The notes under the pieces are model-generated. The model was not told the origin of the DNA and ran no database searches. It was given only the letters and a program-made list of their open reading frames with translations. 48,441 nucleotides of DNA from an uncultured Solirubrobacteraceae bacterium (GTDB taxonomy: Bacteria > Actinomycetota > Thermoleophilia > Solirubrobacterales > Solirubrobacteraceae). Below, piece after piece: positions 23,443 through 31,349 of this stretch. Positions within the stretch are counted from its first letter, which is position 1. Every line of letters starts with the position of its first letter. Position numbers and translations under genes: made by a program. Location: NCBI GenBank assembly GCA_955652345.1, contig CATPBV010000112.1, positions 1 through 48,441 on the forward strand, read 5' to 3'.

Positions 23443-25437
23443 GTGCCAAATCGCCTCGCCGCGGAGAGCTCGCCGTACCTACTCCAGCACAAGGACAATC
23501 CGGTCGACTGGCATGCGTGGGGCAATGAGGCGCTCGAGCGCTCGCACGCCGAGCAGAAGCCGCTGCTGGTCTCGATTGGCTATTCGGCCTGTCACTGGTG
23601 CCACGTGATGGAGCGGGAGTCCTTCGAGGATCCGAACATCGCGACGCTGATGAACGATCACTTCGTGTGCATCAAGGTCGATCGCGAGGAGCGGCCCGAC
23701 GTCGACGCCGTCTGCATGGAGGCATGCCAGGCGATGACCGGTCATGGCGGCTGGCCGCTGAATGCGTTCCTGACCCCGGATCGCGTTCCGTTCTACGCCG
23801 GCACGTACTTCCCGCCCGAGTCAAGGAGCGGGATGCCGAGCTGGAGCATGGTGCTGGAGGCGGTGGCGAAGGCGTGGGCGGAGCGCCGCGGCGACGTCGT
23901 GCGCCAGGGGGAGACGCTGGCGCAGTCGCTGCGCGCCACGGCCGCGCTAGAGGCCTCGAAGGACCCGATCCGCGAGGCGGAGCTGTCCGAGGCAGTGTCG
24001 TCGCTCGCGACCCACTACGACCGCGCGAACGGGGGATTCGGCAGGGCTCCGAAGTTCCCGCAGGCGTCGGTGCTCGAGCTGCTGCTTGCGCGCGGCGAGG
24101 GCACGATGTCGCTCGCGACGCTCTCAGCAATGGCGCGTGGAGGGATCTACGACCAGGTCGGCGGCGGGTTCTCGCGGTACGCGGTCGACGCGACGTGGAC
24201 GGTCCCCCACTTCGAGAAGATGCTCTACGACAACGCGCTCCTGGCCCGTGCCTACCTCCACGGCTGGCTCCTCTCGCGAGACGAGCTGTTGCGCAGGGTG
24301 TGCTGTGAGACGCTCGATTGGGCGCTTCGCGAGATGCGGGGACCCGAGGGTGGGTTCTACTCGGCGCTCGACGCCGACTCGGAGGGCGTCGAGGGGAAGT
24401 TCTACGTGTGGACGACCGAACAGTTGCGGTCGGTCCTCGGCGCCGAGCTCGCGCAGGATGCAATCGCCCACTTCGGCGCGACCGAGCGAGGAAACTTCGA
24501 GCACGGACTCAACGTGCTCGAGGGCCGTGGACCAGAACCCGAAAGGCTCGCCGAGATCCGCGCCAAGCTGTACGAGGCGCGCTCTCAGCGCGTGCGTCCG
24601 GGCCTCGATGACAAGCGGCTGACGTCGTGGAACGCGCTGATGATCGCCGCACTTGCGGACGCTGGAGCGGTCCTTGGACGCCTGGACTATCTCGAGGCCG
24701 CTGGTGCTTGTGGGTCGTTTGTACTGGCCGAGCTTCGCGACGGCGACGGCCGACTGCTTCGCACCTGGAAGGACGGACGCGGACGGATCGCCGCATACCT
24801 CGAGGATCATGCGTTCCTGCTCGAAGCGATGCTGACGCTGTACGAGAGCACGTTCGATGCGCGCTGGTACGAGGAGGCGGTCGGCCTCGCGGAGGCGATG
24901 ATCGCGCTGTTCGCCGATCCTGAGCGCGGCGGGTTCTTCACCACGGCGCGGGACGGTCAGCAGCTGCCCGGGCGCCGCAAGGATCTCGAGGACTCGCCGA
25001 TCCCGTCGGGCAACTCGGCGGCGGCGTTCGGGCTCCTGCGCCTTGCGGCCCTGTCGGGCGAGAGCCGGTACGAACGCGAGGCGCTCGGGGTGCTCCGACT
25101 GATGCATCCGCTCGCGATGCGCCACCCGCTTGCGTTCGGCCACCTCCTACGAGCGATCGACTTCTACCTCGCGCCGGTGAAAGAGGTCGCAATCGTCGGA
25201 CCCGAGGCGGAGGCTCAGGCGCTCGCGCGGGTCGTGCGCAGCCAGCTCCGGCCTCATCTGGTGCTGGCGGGAGGGGCTGGGACTGCGGCGGCAGGAAGTG
25301 GCGTGGGTGCCGGCGACGGCGTCCCGCTGCTCGCCGGCAGGACCCCGCTCGATGGCCATGCGGCGGCCTACGTATGCGAGCACTTCGCCTGTCGTGCCCC
25401 GGTCACCAGCCCGGAGGAGCTGGCGGCCGCGCTGTAG
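23443..25437 (+). CDS. DUF255/YyaL family protein (thioredoxin domain plus six-hairpin toroid)
   Basis: A 664-residue protein from GTG 23443. The N-terminal thioredoxin-like domain opens with A-A-E-S-S-P-Y-L-L-Q-H-K-D-N-P-V-D-W and has the motif A-C-H-W-C-H-V-M, with M-N-D-H-F-V and D-R-E-E-R-P-D after it. From about residue 200 onward it has an alpha/alpha-toroid like that of N-acylglucosamine epimerase or mannose isomerase (GGFGRAPKFPQ, GGGFSRYAVD, W-T-V-P-H-F-E-K-M-L-Y-D-N-A, A-L-D-A-D-S-E-G). The bacterial family (YyaL, spermatogenesis-associated protein 20) has no firmly established reaction. No signal peptide is present. It is divergent from ridA. Confidence 0.9.
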   Translation: MPNRLAAESSPYLLQHKDNPVDWHAWGNEALERSHAEQKPLLVSIGYSACHWCHVMERESFEDPNIATLMNDHFVCIKVDREERPDVDAVCMEACQAMTGHGGWPLNAFLTPDRVPFYAGTYFPPESRSGMPSWSMVLEAVAKAWAERRGDVVRQGETLAQSLRATAALEASKDPIREAELSEAVSSLATHYDRANGGFGRAPKFPQASVLELLLARGEGTMSLATLSAMARGGIYDQVGGGFSRYAVDATWTVPHFEKMLYDNALLARAYLHGWLLSRDELLRRVCCETLDWALREMRGPEGGFYSALDADSEGVEGKFYVWTTEQLRSVLGAELAQDAIAHFGATERGNFEHGLNVLEGRGPEPERLAEIRAKLYEARSQRVRPGLDDKRLTSWNALMIAALADAGAVLGRLDYLEAAGACGSFVLAELRDGDGRLLRTWKDGRGRIAAYLEDHAFLLEAMLTLYESTFDARWYEEAVGLAEAMIALFADPERGGFFTTARDGQQLPGRRKDLEDSPIPSGNSAAAFGLLRLAALSGESRYEREALGVLRLMHPLAMRHPLAFGHLLRAIDFYLAPVKEVAIVGPEAEAQALARVVRSQLRPHLVLAGGAGTAAAGSGVGAGDGVPLLAGRTPLDGHAAAYVCEHFACRAPVTSPEELAAAL

Positions 25438-25458
25438 CCGCTCAAATTACACAAAAAC

Positions 25459-25487
25459 GACACATTCCTTCCCAAATCGGGTAGGGT
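25459..25487 (+). promoter_or_regulatory. Candidate promoter of the secreted-protein gene
   Basis: GACACA (25459-25464) and TAGGGT (25482-25487), 17 bp apart, lie in a locally AT-rich patch (25441-25490) about 85 bp before the start codon. This is the only promoter-like pair in the 130-bp intergenic region. Confidence 0.4.
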
Positions 25488-25573
25488 GAGCGCGTCCCAG
25501 TGCCCGCACTGGAGCGTGGAGCGACGGGGGACCGCGTCGCCGCCGATACGACCTCCGCAGGAAAGGGATGTGT

Positions 25574-26446
25574 ATGCGAAGAAGGGTCTTGCCTTGGCTG
25601 TGCGGCGCAGTCGCGATGAGTGCAGCGCTACTGAGCCCCGCGGCGGCGTCCGCCGCATCGCAGACTTGCAAGGGAACCGTCGAGCATCCGGGGGTGTTGG
25701 CCGGCACCTACGCCGGTGACGTCCGAATCGAGGGCGTGTGCTTCGTCAACGCTGGCCCGGCTAAGGTCGAGGGCTCGTTGACCCTGCGGGACGGAGCTGT
25801 CCTCGTGGCAACGTTCGGGTTACACGACTCGAGCCTTAGCGTGAAGGGAAACATCCGCGTCGAGCGGGGCGCGACCGCGTTCCTGGGCTGTGAACCAGGA
25901 CACTCGACGTGTCTCGATGACCCCAACCCGAACAGCCCGACACTCTCGAGCGCTGATCACATCGGCGGGAATCTCACCGAGACGCAACCACTCGGCGTGA
26001 TCGTTCACGACAGCACGATCGGCGGCAGCGTGACCGAGGTTGGTGGGGGTGGCGGGTTCAACTGCACGCCGTCGGGAGTCTTCACGGTGTTCAAGTCGCC
26101 GGTCTACAGCGCCGTCGAGGACAGCACCGTCGGCGGCAGCCTGGTCGTCAGGGATCTGCACTCCTGCTGGCTAGGGGTGGCGCGGGTGCGCGTCGGCGGG
26201 AGCATGCGCTTCATCGACAACCACTTCGCCGATCCGGACGCGATCGAGATCCTCTCGAACCACGTCGGCGACGATCTCGCATGCTTCGGAAACAGCATGG
26301 TCTGGGACAGCGTCGAGACCAGCCAGACCGGAGCGACGTATCCACGCGCTCCGCAGCCGAACTCGGTCGAGGGCAAGCGCCTCGGCCAGTGCGTGCTGGC
26401 GAGCCCGCCGACGGACTCGAGCCCGCCGGGCCCCGGGCCGTTCTAG
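25574..26446 (+). CDS. Secreted protein of unknown function, repetitive beta-strand
   Basis: About 290 residues from ATG 25574 (ATG 25568 is in the same frame but too close to the GGAAAGGG site). A Sec signal runs to A-A-S-A-A-S. The mature part contains repeated short strands ending in G-G-S or G-G-N: H-I-G-G-N-L-T-E, S-T-I-G-G-S-V-T-E, S-T-V-G-G-S-L-V-V and V-R-V-G-G-S-M-R-F, at intervals of 20-40 residues, which suggests a beta-solenoid. Six or more cysteines may pair. The C-terminus is proline-rich. I cannot assign the family. A strong bidirectional terminator lies after the stop. Confidence 0.72.
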   Translation: MRRRVLPWLCGAVAMSAALLSPAAASAASQTCKGTVEHPGVLAGTYAGDVRIEGVCFVNAGPAKVEGSLTLRDGAVLVATFGLHDSSLSVKGNIRVERGATAFLGCEPGHSTCLDDPNPNSPTLSSADHIGGNLTETQPLGVIVHDSTIGGSVTEVGGGGGFNCTPSGVFTVFKSPVYSAVEDSTVGGSLVVRDLHSCWLGVARVRVGGSMRFIDNHFADPDAIEILSNHVGDDLACFGNSMVWDSVETSQTGATYPRAPQPNSVEGKRLGQCVLASPPTDSSPPGPGPF

Positions 26447-26472
26447 CCGAACAAACGTAGGGGTCGCGATGT

Positions 26473-26514
26473 AGACCCCCGGTCTCCTCCGCCCACCGGA
26501 GAGACCGGGGGTCT
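26473..26514. terminator. Strong bidirectional terminator
   Basis: AGACCCCCGGTCTC pairs with GAGACCGGGGGTCT (14 bp, perfect) and inner bases extend the stem. It lies between the convergent secreted-protein gene and glnA and suits both directions. Confidence 0.85.
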
Positions 26515-26527
26515 CATCCGAGCTTGG

Positions 26528-27877
26528 TTACAGCACCGGCAGGTAGCGCTCGAGCTCCCAGGGCGTCACCTGCACGCGGTAGTCCTCCCACTCCTGGCGC
26601 TTGATCTCGATGTAGCGGTTGAACATGTGCTCGCCGAGCGCCCGGAGCACGAGCTCCGATTCGGCGGTGAGCTCGATCGCCTCGCCGAGAGTCTCGGGAA
26701 GCTGCTCGATCCCCAGGCGCCGGCGCTCGTCGGGAGCGAGGTGGTAGAGGTTCTTCTCCATCGGATCGGGCAGCTCGTAGCCGTGCTCGATCCCCTCGAG
26801 CCCGGCGTGCAGGAGGACCGCGAAGGTCAGGTACGGATTGCACGCCGGGTCGGGACACCGGAGCTCGCAGCGGGTGGTCCGCTCCCGGCCGGGGTGATAG
26901 AGGGGCACCCGCACGAGCGCCGAGCGGTTGCGGCGCGACCACGCGACGTACACGGGCGCCTCGTAGCCCGGGACCAGCCGCTTGTAGGAGTTGACCCACT
27001 GGGCGAAGATCGAGCAGATCTCACGCGCGTGCCGGAGCTGTCCGGCGATGAACGCCTTCCCGATGTCCGAGAGGAAGAACTCATCGTCCGGGTCGTAGAA
27101 AGCGTTGCGCTCGCCCTTGAACAGCGACTGGTGTGTGTGCATCCCGGAGCCGTTCTCGCCGAACAGAGGCTTCGGCATGAAGGTCGCGTGAAGTCCGTAC
27201 TTCATCGCGTACTCCTTGACCGTGATCCGGTAGGTCATGCAGTCGTCGGCCATCTTCAGGGCATCGGCGTAGCGCATGTCGATCTCGTGCTGGCTCGGGC
27301 CGACCTCGTGATGGGTGTACTCGGTATGGATCCCGAGCTGCTCGAGCGCGAGCACCGTCTCGCGCCTGAGATCCGACCCGGCGTCGAGTGTGGTCAGGTC
27401 GAAGTAGCCCCCCTTGTCGAGCACCTCCGTCGACTTGGAGTCGCGGAAGTAGAAGTACTCGAGCTCGGGTCCGACGTAGTAGTGGTCGAATCCCATCTCG
27501 CCGGCGCGATCGAGCGCCCTGCGCAGGACGTGCCTCGGGTCTCCTTCGTACGGCGTGCGCTCCGGAGTGATGATGTCGCAGAACATCCGCGCGACGCCCG
27601 CGCCCGCGTCCTGTGGACGCCACGGAAGCACCGCAAACGTCGCCGGGTCGGGGCTCGCAATCATGTCCGACTCCTCGATCGCGTTGAAGCCGGTGATCGA
27701 CGAGCCGTCGAAGCCCATACCTCCTTCGAACGCTTCGCCAAGCTCCGTGGCGTTGATCGAGAACGCTTTCAGCTGGCCGAGGATGTCCGTAAACCACAGC
27801 CTGATGAAGCGGATCTCTCGCTCCTCAACAAGGGAGGAGACGTCCTCTGCGGTCAGCGGGCGCGGCACGGTGCTCAT
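26528..27877 (-). CDS. glnA: Glutamine synthetase, type I
   Basis: A 449-residue enzyme converting glutamate, ammonia and ATP to glutamine. Conserved parts include the Asp-50 latch region GFDGSSITGF, metal-binding GPELEYFYF and HHEVGPSQHEID, the substrate loop ENGSGMHTHQS, and R-R-N-R-S-A-L-V-R-V-P. The C-terminal adenylylation-type segment is NLYHLAPDERRR rather than NLYDLPPEE, and the length is under 450, so it resembles the GSI-alpha (Bacillus-like) form, which is controlled by feedback rather than by adenylylation. No nitrogen-regulator operator is recognised in the 58-bp gap to the divergent lipoprotein gene. It ends just before the bidirectional terminator. Confidence 0.95.
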   Translation of the reverse strand: MSTVPRPLTAEDVSSLVEEREIRFIRLWFTDILGQLKAFSINATELGEAFEGGMGFDGSSITGFNAIEESDMIASPDPATFAVLPWRPQDAGAGVARMFCDIITPERTPYEGDPRHVLRRALDRAGEMGFDHYYVGPELEYFYFRDSKSTEVLDKGGYFDLTTLDAGSDLRRETVLALEQLGIHTEYTHHEVGPSQHEIDMRYADALKMADDCMTYRITVKEYAMKYGLHATFMPKPLFGENGSGMHTHQSLFKGERNAFYDPDDEFFLSDIGKAFIAGQLRHAREICSIFAQWVNSYKRLVPGYEAPVYVAWSRRNRSALVRVPLYHPGRERTTRCELRCPDPACNPYLTFAVLLHAGLEGIEHGYELPDPMEKNLYHLAPDERRRLGIEQLPETLGEAIELTAESELVLRALGEHMFNRYIEIKRQEWEDYRVQVTPWELERYLPVL

Positions 27878-27935
27878 CGGGCGGCGAACGTTACTTGCTT
27901 GCGGGCGGTCGGACCGGTGCCTATCGTGCTCGGCG

Positions 27936-28613
27936 ATGACCGTGACGAGACACGGGCCCGGACGTACTACGGGCGTGAGGCGTTACACGGCGGTTCTCCT
28001 GGCGGTGCCGGTGCTGACGGCGTGCGGCTCCTCGGTGGCCGCCTCGGCCTCCCCCGGCCCAAGCCAGGCCCCGGCCGCTCGGTGCGGCGCGGCAAGCGGG
28101 CGAACTCTCGCGGCGAGCCCCACCGCGCGGGTGTACGTCGCCCACGGCGTCGTCTACGTCTGCGCAACGCGGACGAGCAAGGTATATCGCCTGGGAAGCG
28201 CCCAGTCCTGCTTCGTCGAGCCCCGAATCGGTCCGGTCACGCTCGCCGGCCGGATCGCCGCCTATTCGCAGGTGCGCTGCGGCGTCGACACGGCCTCCTC
28301 ACAGGTCGTGGTCAGAGACCTCGCTGACGGCAAGGTGCTGATGAGCCACCCAGCAATCTCGCACGTGCCGGGACCTGAGTCGTTCGAGTCGGTGCACACG
28401 ATCGTTGCCAAGCGCGACGGGTCGATCGCCTGGTTGGCAGGCGTCTCATCGATCGGGCGTCCTACCGAGCTTTTCGAGGTTCATCGAGTTGACCGGCAAG
28501 GCTCGGCGCTGCTCGACTCCGGCGGCGCTATCGCGCCCGGATCGCTCCGGCTGCACGGCTCGACCGTGACCTGGCGGGACCGTGGGAAGTCCCGGAGGGC
28601 AGCGCTGAATTAA
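27936..28613 (+). CDS. Predicted lipoprotein of unknown function
   Basis: Up to 225 residues from ATG 27936. A hydrophobic segment followed by V-L-T-A-C-G-S-S forms a lipobox; starting instead at GTG 27975 would give a more usual signal (MRRYTAVLLAVPVLTAC). The mature part has a Ser/Ala/Pro-rich linker, then strands such as R-V-Y-V-A-H-G-V-V-Y-V-C-A-T and V-Y-R-L-G, with three cysteines, like fragments of a beta-propeller blade set. No family is recognised. It is divergent from glnA and converges on the HxlR gene 22 bp away. Confidence 0.7.
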   Translation: MTVTRHGPGRTTGVRRYTAVLLAVPVLTACGSSVAASASPGPSQAPAARCGAASGRTLAASPTARVYVAHGVVYVCATRTSKVYRLGSAQSCFVEPRIGPVTLAGRIAAYSQVRCGVDTASSQVVVRDLADGKVLMSHPAISHVPGPESFESVHTIVAKRDGSIAWLAGVSSIGRPTELFEVHRVDRQGSALLDSGGAIAPGSLRLHGSTVTWRDRGKSRRAALN

Positions 28614-28635
28614 CGCCGCTGAGCCCCTGGCGTGC

Positions 28636-29010
28636 TCAGACCCGCGCCTCGACGCGGTGGCGGCCAAGCCAGCGAGTGGCCCACCGCTCGAGCTCCGAGA
28701 GAGCCGGGTGGAGCTCGCGGCCCATCCGCGACAGCGAGTACTCGACCCGCACGGGCGGGCCGGAGAGCACCCTGCGGGAGACGATGCCCCGCGCCTCGAG
28801 CTGCTTCATCCGCTCGGACAGCAGCCGATCGGACAGCTCGGGAACCGCTTGAGCGATCTCCGAGAAGCGCAGAGGACCATCCATCAGGACCCGCAGGATC
28901 GCGCCGGTCCAGCGACGGCCTACCAGCTCAACCGCCTCGTGATAGAGCGGACAGCACCCCGGCGATCGCGTCTCCCCGTTGGCCTGAGCGGAGTACTCGA
29001 CGCCGTTCAT
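28636..29010 (-). CDS. HxlR-family (DUF24) transcriptional regulator
   Basis: A 124-residue winged-helix protein. The diagnostic stretch is C-P-L-Y-H-E-A-V-E-L-V-G-R-R-W-T-G-A-I-L, followed by G-P-L-R-F-S-E-I, L-S-D-R-L-L-S-E-R-M-K-Q-L-E-A-R-G-I-V and Y-S-L-S-R-M-G-R-E-L. A conserved cysteine precedes the first helix (GCCPLY), used by many family members to sense electrophiles or oxidants. It follows the AhpD-like gene by 12 bp in the same direction. A dyad, ACTTAC-N5-GTAAGT, at the promoter of that unit (29646-29662) is its likely operator, so autoregulation is expected. Confidence 0.88.
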   Translation of the reverse strand: MNGVEYSAQANGETRSPGCCPLYHEAVELVGRRWTGAILRVLMDGPLRFSEIAQAVPELSDRLLSERMKQLEARGIVSRRVLSGPPVRVEYSLSRMGRELHPALSELERWATRWLGRHRVEARV

Positions 29011-29022
29011 ATGAGATGAAGC

Positions 29023-29586
29023 TTACGCTGCTCGCAGCGCCCGCGAGGCCTCGCTGGATCCATCCACCGGGACTTCGCCCGCCACGTTGACCATCGCGGT
29101 GAAGGCTTCGAGTGCGACCGCGGCGATCGCTTCAAGCAGCTGCTCGTCGTCCCAGCCGGCCTCGCGCGCCTCCTCGTGGAGGTGCATCGGAGCGCGCCCC
29201 CCGTTCTCCAGCAAGGCTTGCAGGTAGCGCAGCAGAGCCGCCTCGCGTGGATCCTTGGAGTTGAACTGGCGGGCCAGGGCGACCTCATCCAGGGCGAGCC
29301 CGGCGCCGCGGGCCGTTCTGGAGTGCATCGCAATCCCCGGCTCGGAGGCATAGTGCTCGGCCACGGCGAGCGCGATGCGCTCGAGCGTCGCTAGCTTCAG
29401 CTGGCCGTGGCGCAGCTCCGACCGGAATCGGGCATACGCCCGGAGCGCGGCGGGCGATCCCGCCAGTACGCCGAGGAAGTTCGGGAGCTGCCCCCCGGTC
29501 GCCAGGGCGCCCCGAAGAACGGGGACTGAGCCTGCCGGGGCCGTCAGGTCGTCGTGTATCTGGAATCTGCTCATTGCGTTCTTCAT
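29023..29586 (-). CDS. AhpD/carboxymuconolactone-decarboxylase-like protein without CxxC
   Basis: A 187-residue helical protein, N-terminus MKNAMSRFQIHDD. The AhpD-fold core reads L-A-T-L-E-R-I-A-L-A-V-A-E-H, then Y-A-S-E-P-G-I-A-M-H-S. In peroxidase members the positions of the two cysteines of E-H-x-x-C-x-x-C-x-x-x-H are occupied; here they are Ser and Gly, while the Glu and His remain. Peroxidase activity by the usual disulfide is therefore unlikely. The gene heads a unit with the HxlR regulator and has a good promoter (TTGTAC-17-TACACT) overlapped by a dyad. A start at 29574 or 29598 (GTG) is possible. Confidence 0.8.
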   Translation of the reverse strand: MKNAMSRFQIHDDLTAPAGSVPVLRGALATGGQLPNFLGVLAGSPAALRAYARFRSELRHGQLKLATLERIALAVAEHYASEPGIAMHSRTARGAGLALDEVALARQFNSKDPREAALLRYLQALLENGGRAPMHLHEEAREAGWDDEQLLEAIAAVALEAFTAMVNVAGEVPVDGSSEASRALRAA

Positions 29587-29645
29587 TTGGACCACCACCG
29601 GGTCTCAGGACGGCTTTGCCTCCTGGCCCTTCACTTTCAAGACCA

Positions 29646-29688
29646 ACTTACGTCCTGTAAGTGTAGGTACCCCGTCCCGTGTGTACAA
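29646..29688 (-). promoter_or_regulatory. Promoter and HxlR-type operator of the AhpD-like/HxlR unit
   Basis: On the minus strand, -35 TTGTAC (29683-29688) and -10 TACACT (29660-29665) are separated by exactly 17 bp. The perfect dyad ACTTAC-GTCCT-GTAAGT (29646-29662) overlaps the end of the -10 box and the likely start site, as expected for repression by the cotranscribed HxlR protein. Confidence 0.65.
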
Positions 29689-29950
29689 GTGTTTTTTTCG
29701 TTGTCTTAGGCGTGCCTTCGGCGTCGCCACCGTGCGACCTCGCCGCTATCACCTAGGACGCGCTCAGCCGCTCAACTATTCCCGTTATACGTGCGCTAGT
29801 AAACGTCTGATGACAGGTTCTTCGGAGATTCATAAGCGCGGTGCGCGCAATCTCTGAGGATCTGCTTGCCGCGACTGCGCGCTCGACCGCCGGCGACCGC
29901 GCCGCGCCTGCGCCGCGCCTGCGCCGGATCGCCGCTGGATGCGCCGCGCG
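29689..29950. other. Gene-free AT-richer stretch
   Basis: No convincing gene lies here. It includes a T7 run (29692-29698), a locally AT-rich zone (29760-29840) and two adjacent CGCCGCGCCTG direct copies near 29906-29928. Open frames across it have repetitive arginine/alanine composition and no start with a ribosome site. Confidence 0.4.
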
Positions 29951-30577
29951 CTAGTAGCCGCGCGTGCGGCGGGGCGATGCGACGGCGACGGATCGCGACG
30001 CCGCGGCGGTCGCCAGGTGCGCGGGCGCCCGGCCCGTCGACCGCGTGCTGACCGCGCGGAGCACAGCGGCGTGGGAGCTCGCCGCCGCGACGACCACAAG
30101 CATGATCCCCAGCATGACCGCCCACATCGCTGCCCTGTCCGCCCTGAACCCCGGACGCTGATGACGCGGCTGGGCGGGACGGCGCCGTGACTGCCCGGTG
30201 GTCCACGGGAGGTTTCGCTCAGCGCCGTAGCCTCGGATCGTGACCGTCCGTCGACCGGGCACACCCTGGCCGGGTCGGCTTGAAGGTTCAGGCTGACGCA
30301 GGCTCGCTGCGGCGCTTCGGGCCGCGGCCGGGGCGCGGTGGCCATTGGCAACGGTCGTCCTGCCGTTGCCGTTGATGGTCCGGCCGCTGCCGTTGCTACC
30401 GCCGCCGTTCCGGCCGTTGCCGACGACGCCGTTGCCGTCGGCGCTCCGGCCCTTGCCGCCGGTTATCCGCCGTCGCGGGAAGTCGAAGTCGGCGAACGCG
30501 TCTGGGGCAAAATCCTCGTCCCAAACCCTGCCGTCGTCCGACAGGCCACGCCCAGCAGAAGCGCTCTTGCGCGCCAT
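29951..30577 (-). CDS. Unknown single-pass membrane protein under a c-di-AMP riboswitch
   Basis: A 208-residue protein from ATG 30577, with GAGAGG upstream. The N-terminus is acidic and aromatic (W-D-E-D-F-A-P-D-A-F-A-D-F-D-F). Residues about 45-80 form a Gly/Asn-rich low-complexity linker (N-G-N-G-R type). A basic Gln/Arg/Pro region follows, and one transmembrane helix is at about 150-170 (AAMWAVMLGIMLVVVAAAS). The C-terminal 35 residues would lie outside. No family is recognised. Directly upstream is a ydaO-type leader, a class that in actinobacteria usually controls wall hydrolases and other envelope functions, so an envelope or turgor-related role is inferred. Several reverse-complement frames overlap it but lack coding features. 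Confidence 0.72.
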   Translation of the reverse strand: MARKSASAGRGLSDDGRVWDEDFAPDAFADFDFPRRRITGGKGRSADGNGVVGNGRNGGGSNGSGRTINGNGRTTVANGHRAPAAARSAAASLRQPEPSSRPGQGVPGRRTVTIRGYGAERNLPWTTGQSRRRPAQPRHQRPGFRADRAAMWAVMLGIMLVVVAAASSHAAVLRAVSTRSTGRAPAHLATAAASRSVAVASPRRTRGY

Positions 30578-30591
30578 CCTACCTCTCGTCC

Positions 30592-30718
30592 TCTTTCTCG
30601 GGCTTACGGGGTTAGCTGACGGGCTCGCGCCGAAAGAGCGGCGCTACGCACGAGGCGATTGGCCCCAACAACTTGGGTCCCCCGCTTCCTGCCGCCGTTG
30701 TAGTTAGGCGGAGCGGGA
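30592..30718 (-). ncRNA. c-di-AMP riboswitch (ydaO/yuaA class)
   Basis: The minus strand holds the signature blocks of actinobacterial ydaO leaders in order: a GGCGGCAGGAAGCGGGGGAC block (30672-30691), CCCAAGTTGTTGGGG with a small hairpin (30664-30678 region), and the highly conserved 3' block GAGCCCGTCAGCTAACCCCG (about 30609-30632), then TAAGC. The gene at 30577 begins 15 nt after the 3' edge. Edges are approximate. The class binds cyclic di-AMP and in most described cases lowers expression when the ligand is bound. Confidence 0.82.
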
Positions 30719-30767
30719 ATTCAGCGTTTACGGCGCGGCATCCTACCAGTGGCGCCGGTCGCAAGCG

Positions 30768-31298
30768 TTACTCCTTGCCGGCCACCTTGGCGACGAAGCT
30801 CGCGACCTCCTGCGCCTGCTTCCCCTGCAGGATGAGGGGCGGCATCGTGCCCTGGCCCAGACACGTCGCCGCCGTGTCGGTGGGCGGCGGACTCTGGAAG
30901 CACCCGTTGGCGATCGTGTGCAGCACGAGGTCCTGCGACGGCTGGATCGTGTCGAGGTTCGGTCCCACCTTGCCGACCGCATTGGCGGCGGCCAGGGTGT
31001 GGCACACCCCACAGTGCTGGCCGAACAGCTCGCGCCCGATCTTCTCGGCTGAGGTGAGCTTGATCCCGCCGACTTGGCTGCTCGCGTTCGCACTATTGCC
31101 CGCAAGGAAGACGAGCGGGATCCCCGCACCGAAGCCGACGTACACCAGCACGAAGATGGTCGCCAGAGCCTTACGTCCACCGCGAGTCTGGGTCTGGATG
31201 GTCGCCCGAGCGCCGGCAGGTCCGCCGCGGGCCGCGACAAAGAACACGACGAACCCGAGCACTGCCCAGAACGCGCAGAAGAGGGCGACCGCAAGCAC
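30768..31298 (-). CDS. Membrane-anchored monoheme cytochrome c
   Basis: A 176-residue protein from GTG 31298. It has two hydrophobic segments at about residues 3-22 and 45-66, then an extracytoplasmic class I cytochrome c domain. The heme motif is Q-H-C-G-V-C-H-T-L at about residue 95, V-G-P-N-L follows, and the distal methionine is in Q-G-T-M-P-P. Two extra cysteines (GCFQ, TCLG) may form a disulfide. Such proteins carry electrons between respiratory complexes at the outer face of the membrane. It lies alone between the riboswitch gene and dnaE2; no oxidase genes are in the window. Confidence 0.9.
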   Translation of the reverse strand: MLAVALFCAFWAVLGFVVFFVAARGGPAGARATIQTQTRGGRKALATIFVLVYVGFGAGIPLVFLAGNSANASSQVGGIKLTSAEKIGRELFGQHCGVCHTLAAANAVGKVGPNLDTIQPSQDLVLHTIANGCFQSPPPTDTAATCLGQGTMPPLILQGKQAQEVASFVAKVAGKE

Positions 31299-31349
31299 TG
31301 CGCGGGGACCTTACCGTGCAGCAGGACGGGATGGCTGGGATGGGGTTTC

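Noticed and set aside
26627..28327. 566-codon plus-strand frame opposite glnA
   Set aside because: Mirror of glutamine synthetase; runs over the divergent lipoprotein gene in the wrong frame.
29796..30351. Minus-strand frames overlapping the riboswitch-controlled gene
   Set aside because: Arg/Ser-rich composition without start signals; the 29951-30577 frame has a membrane helix, ribosome site and riboswitch.
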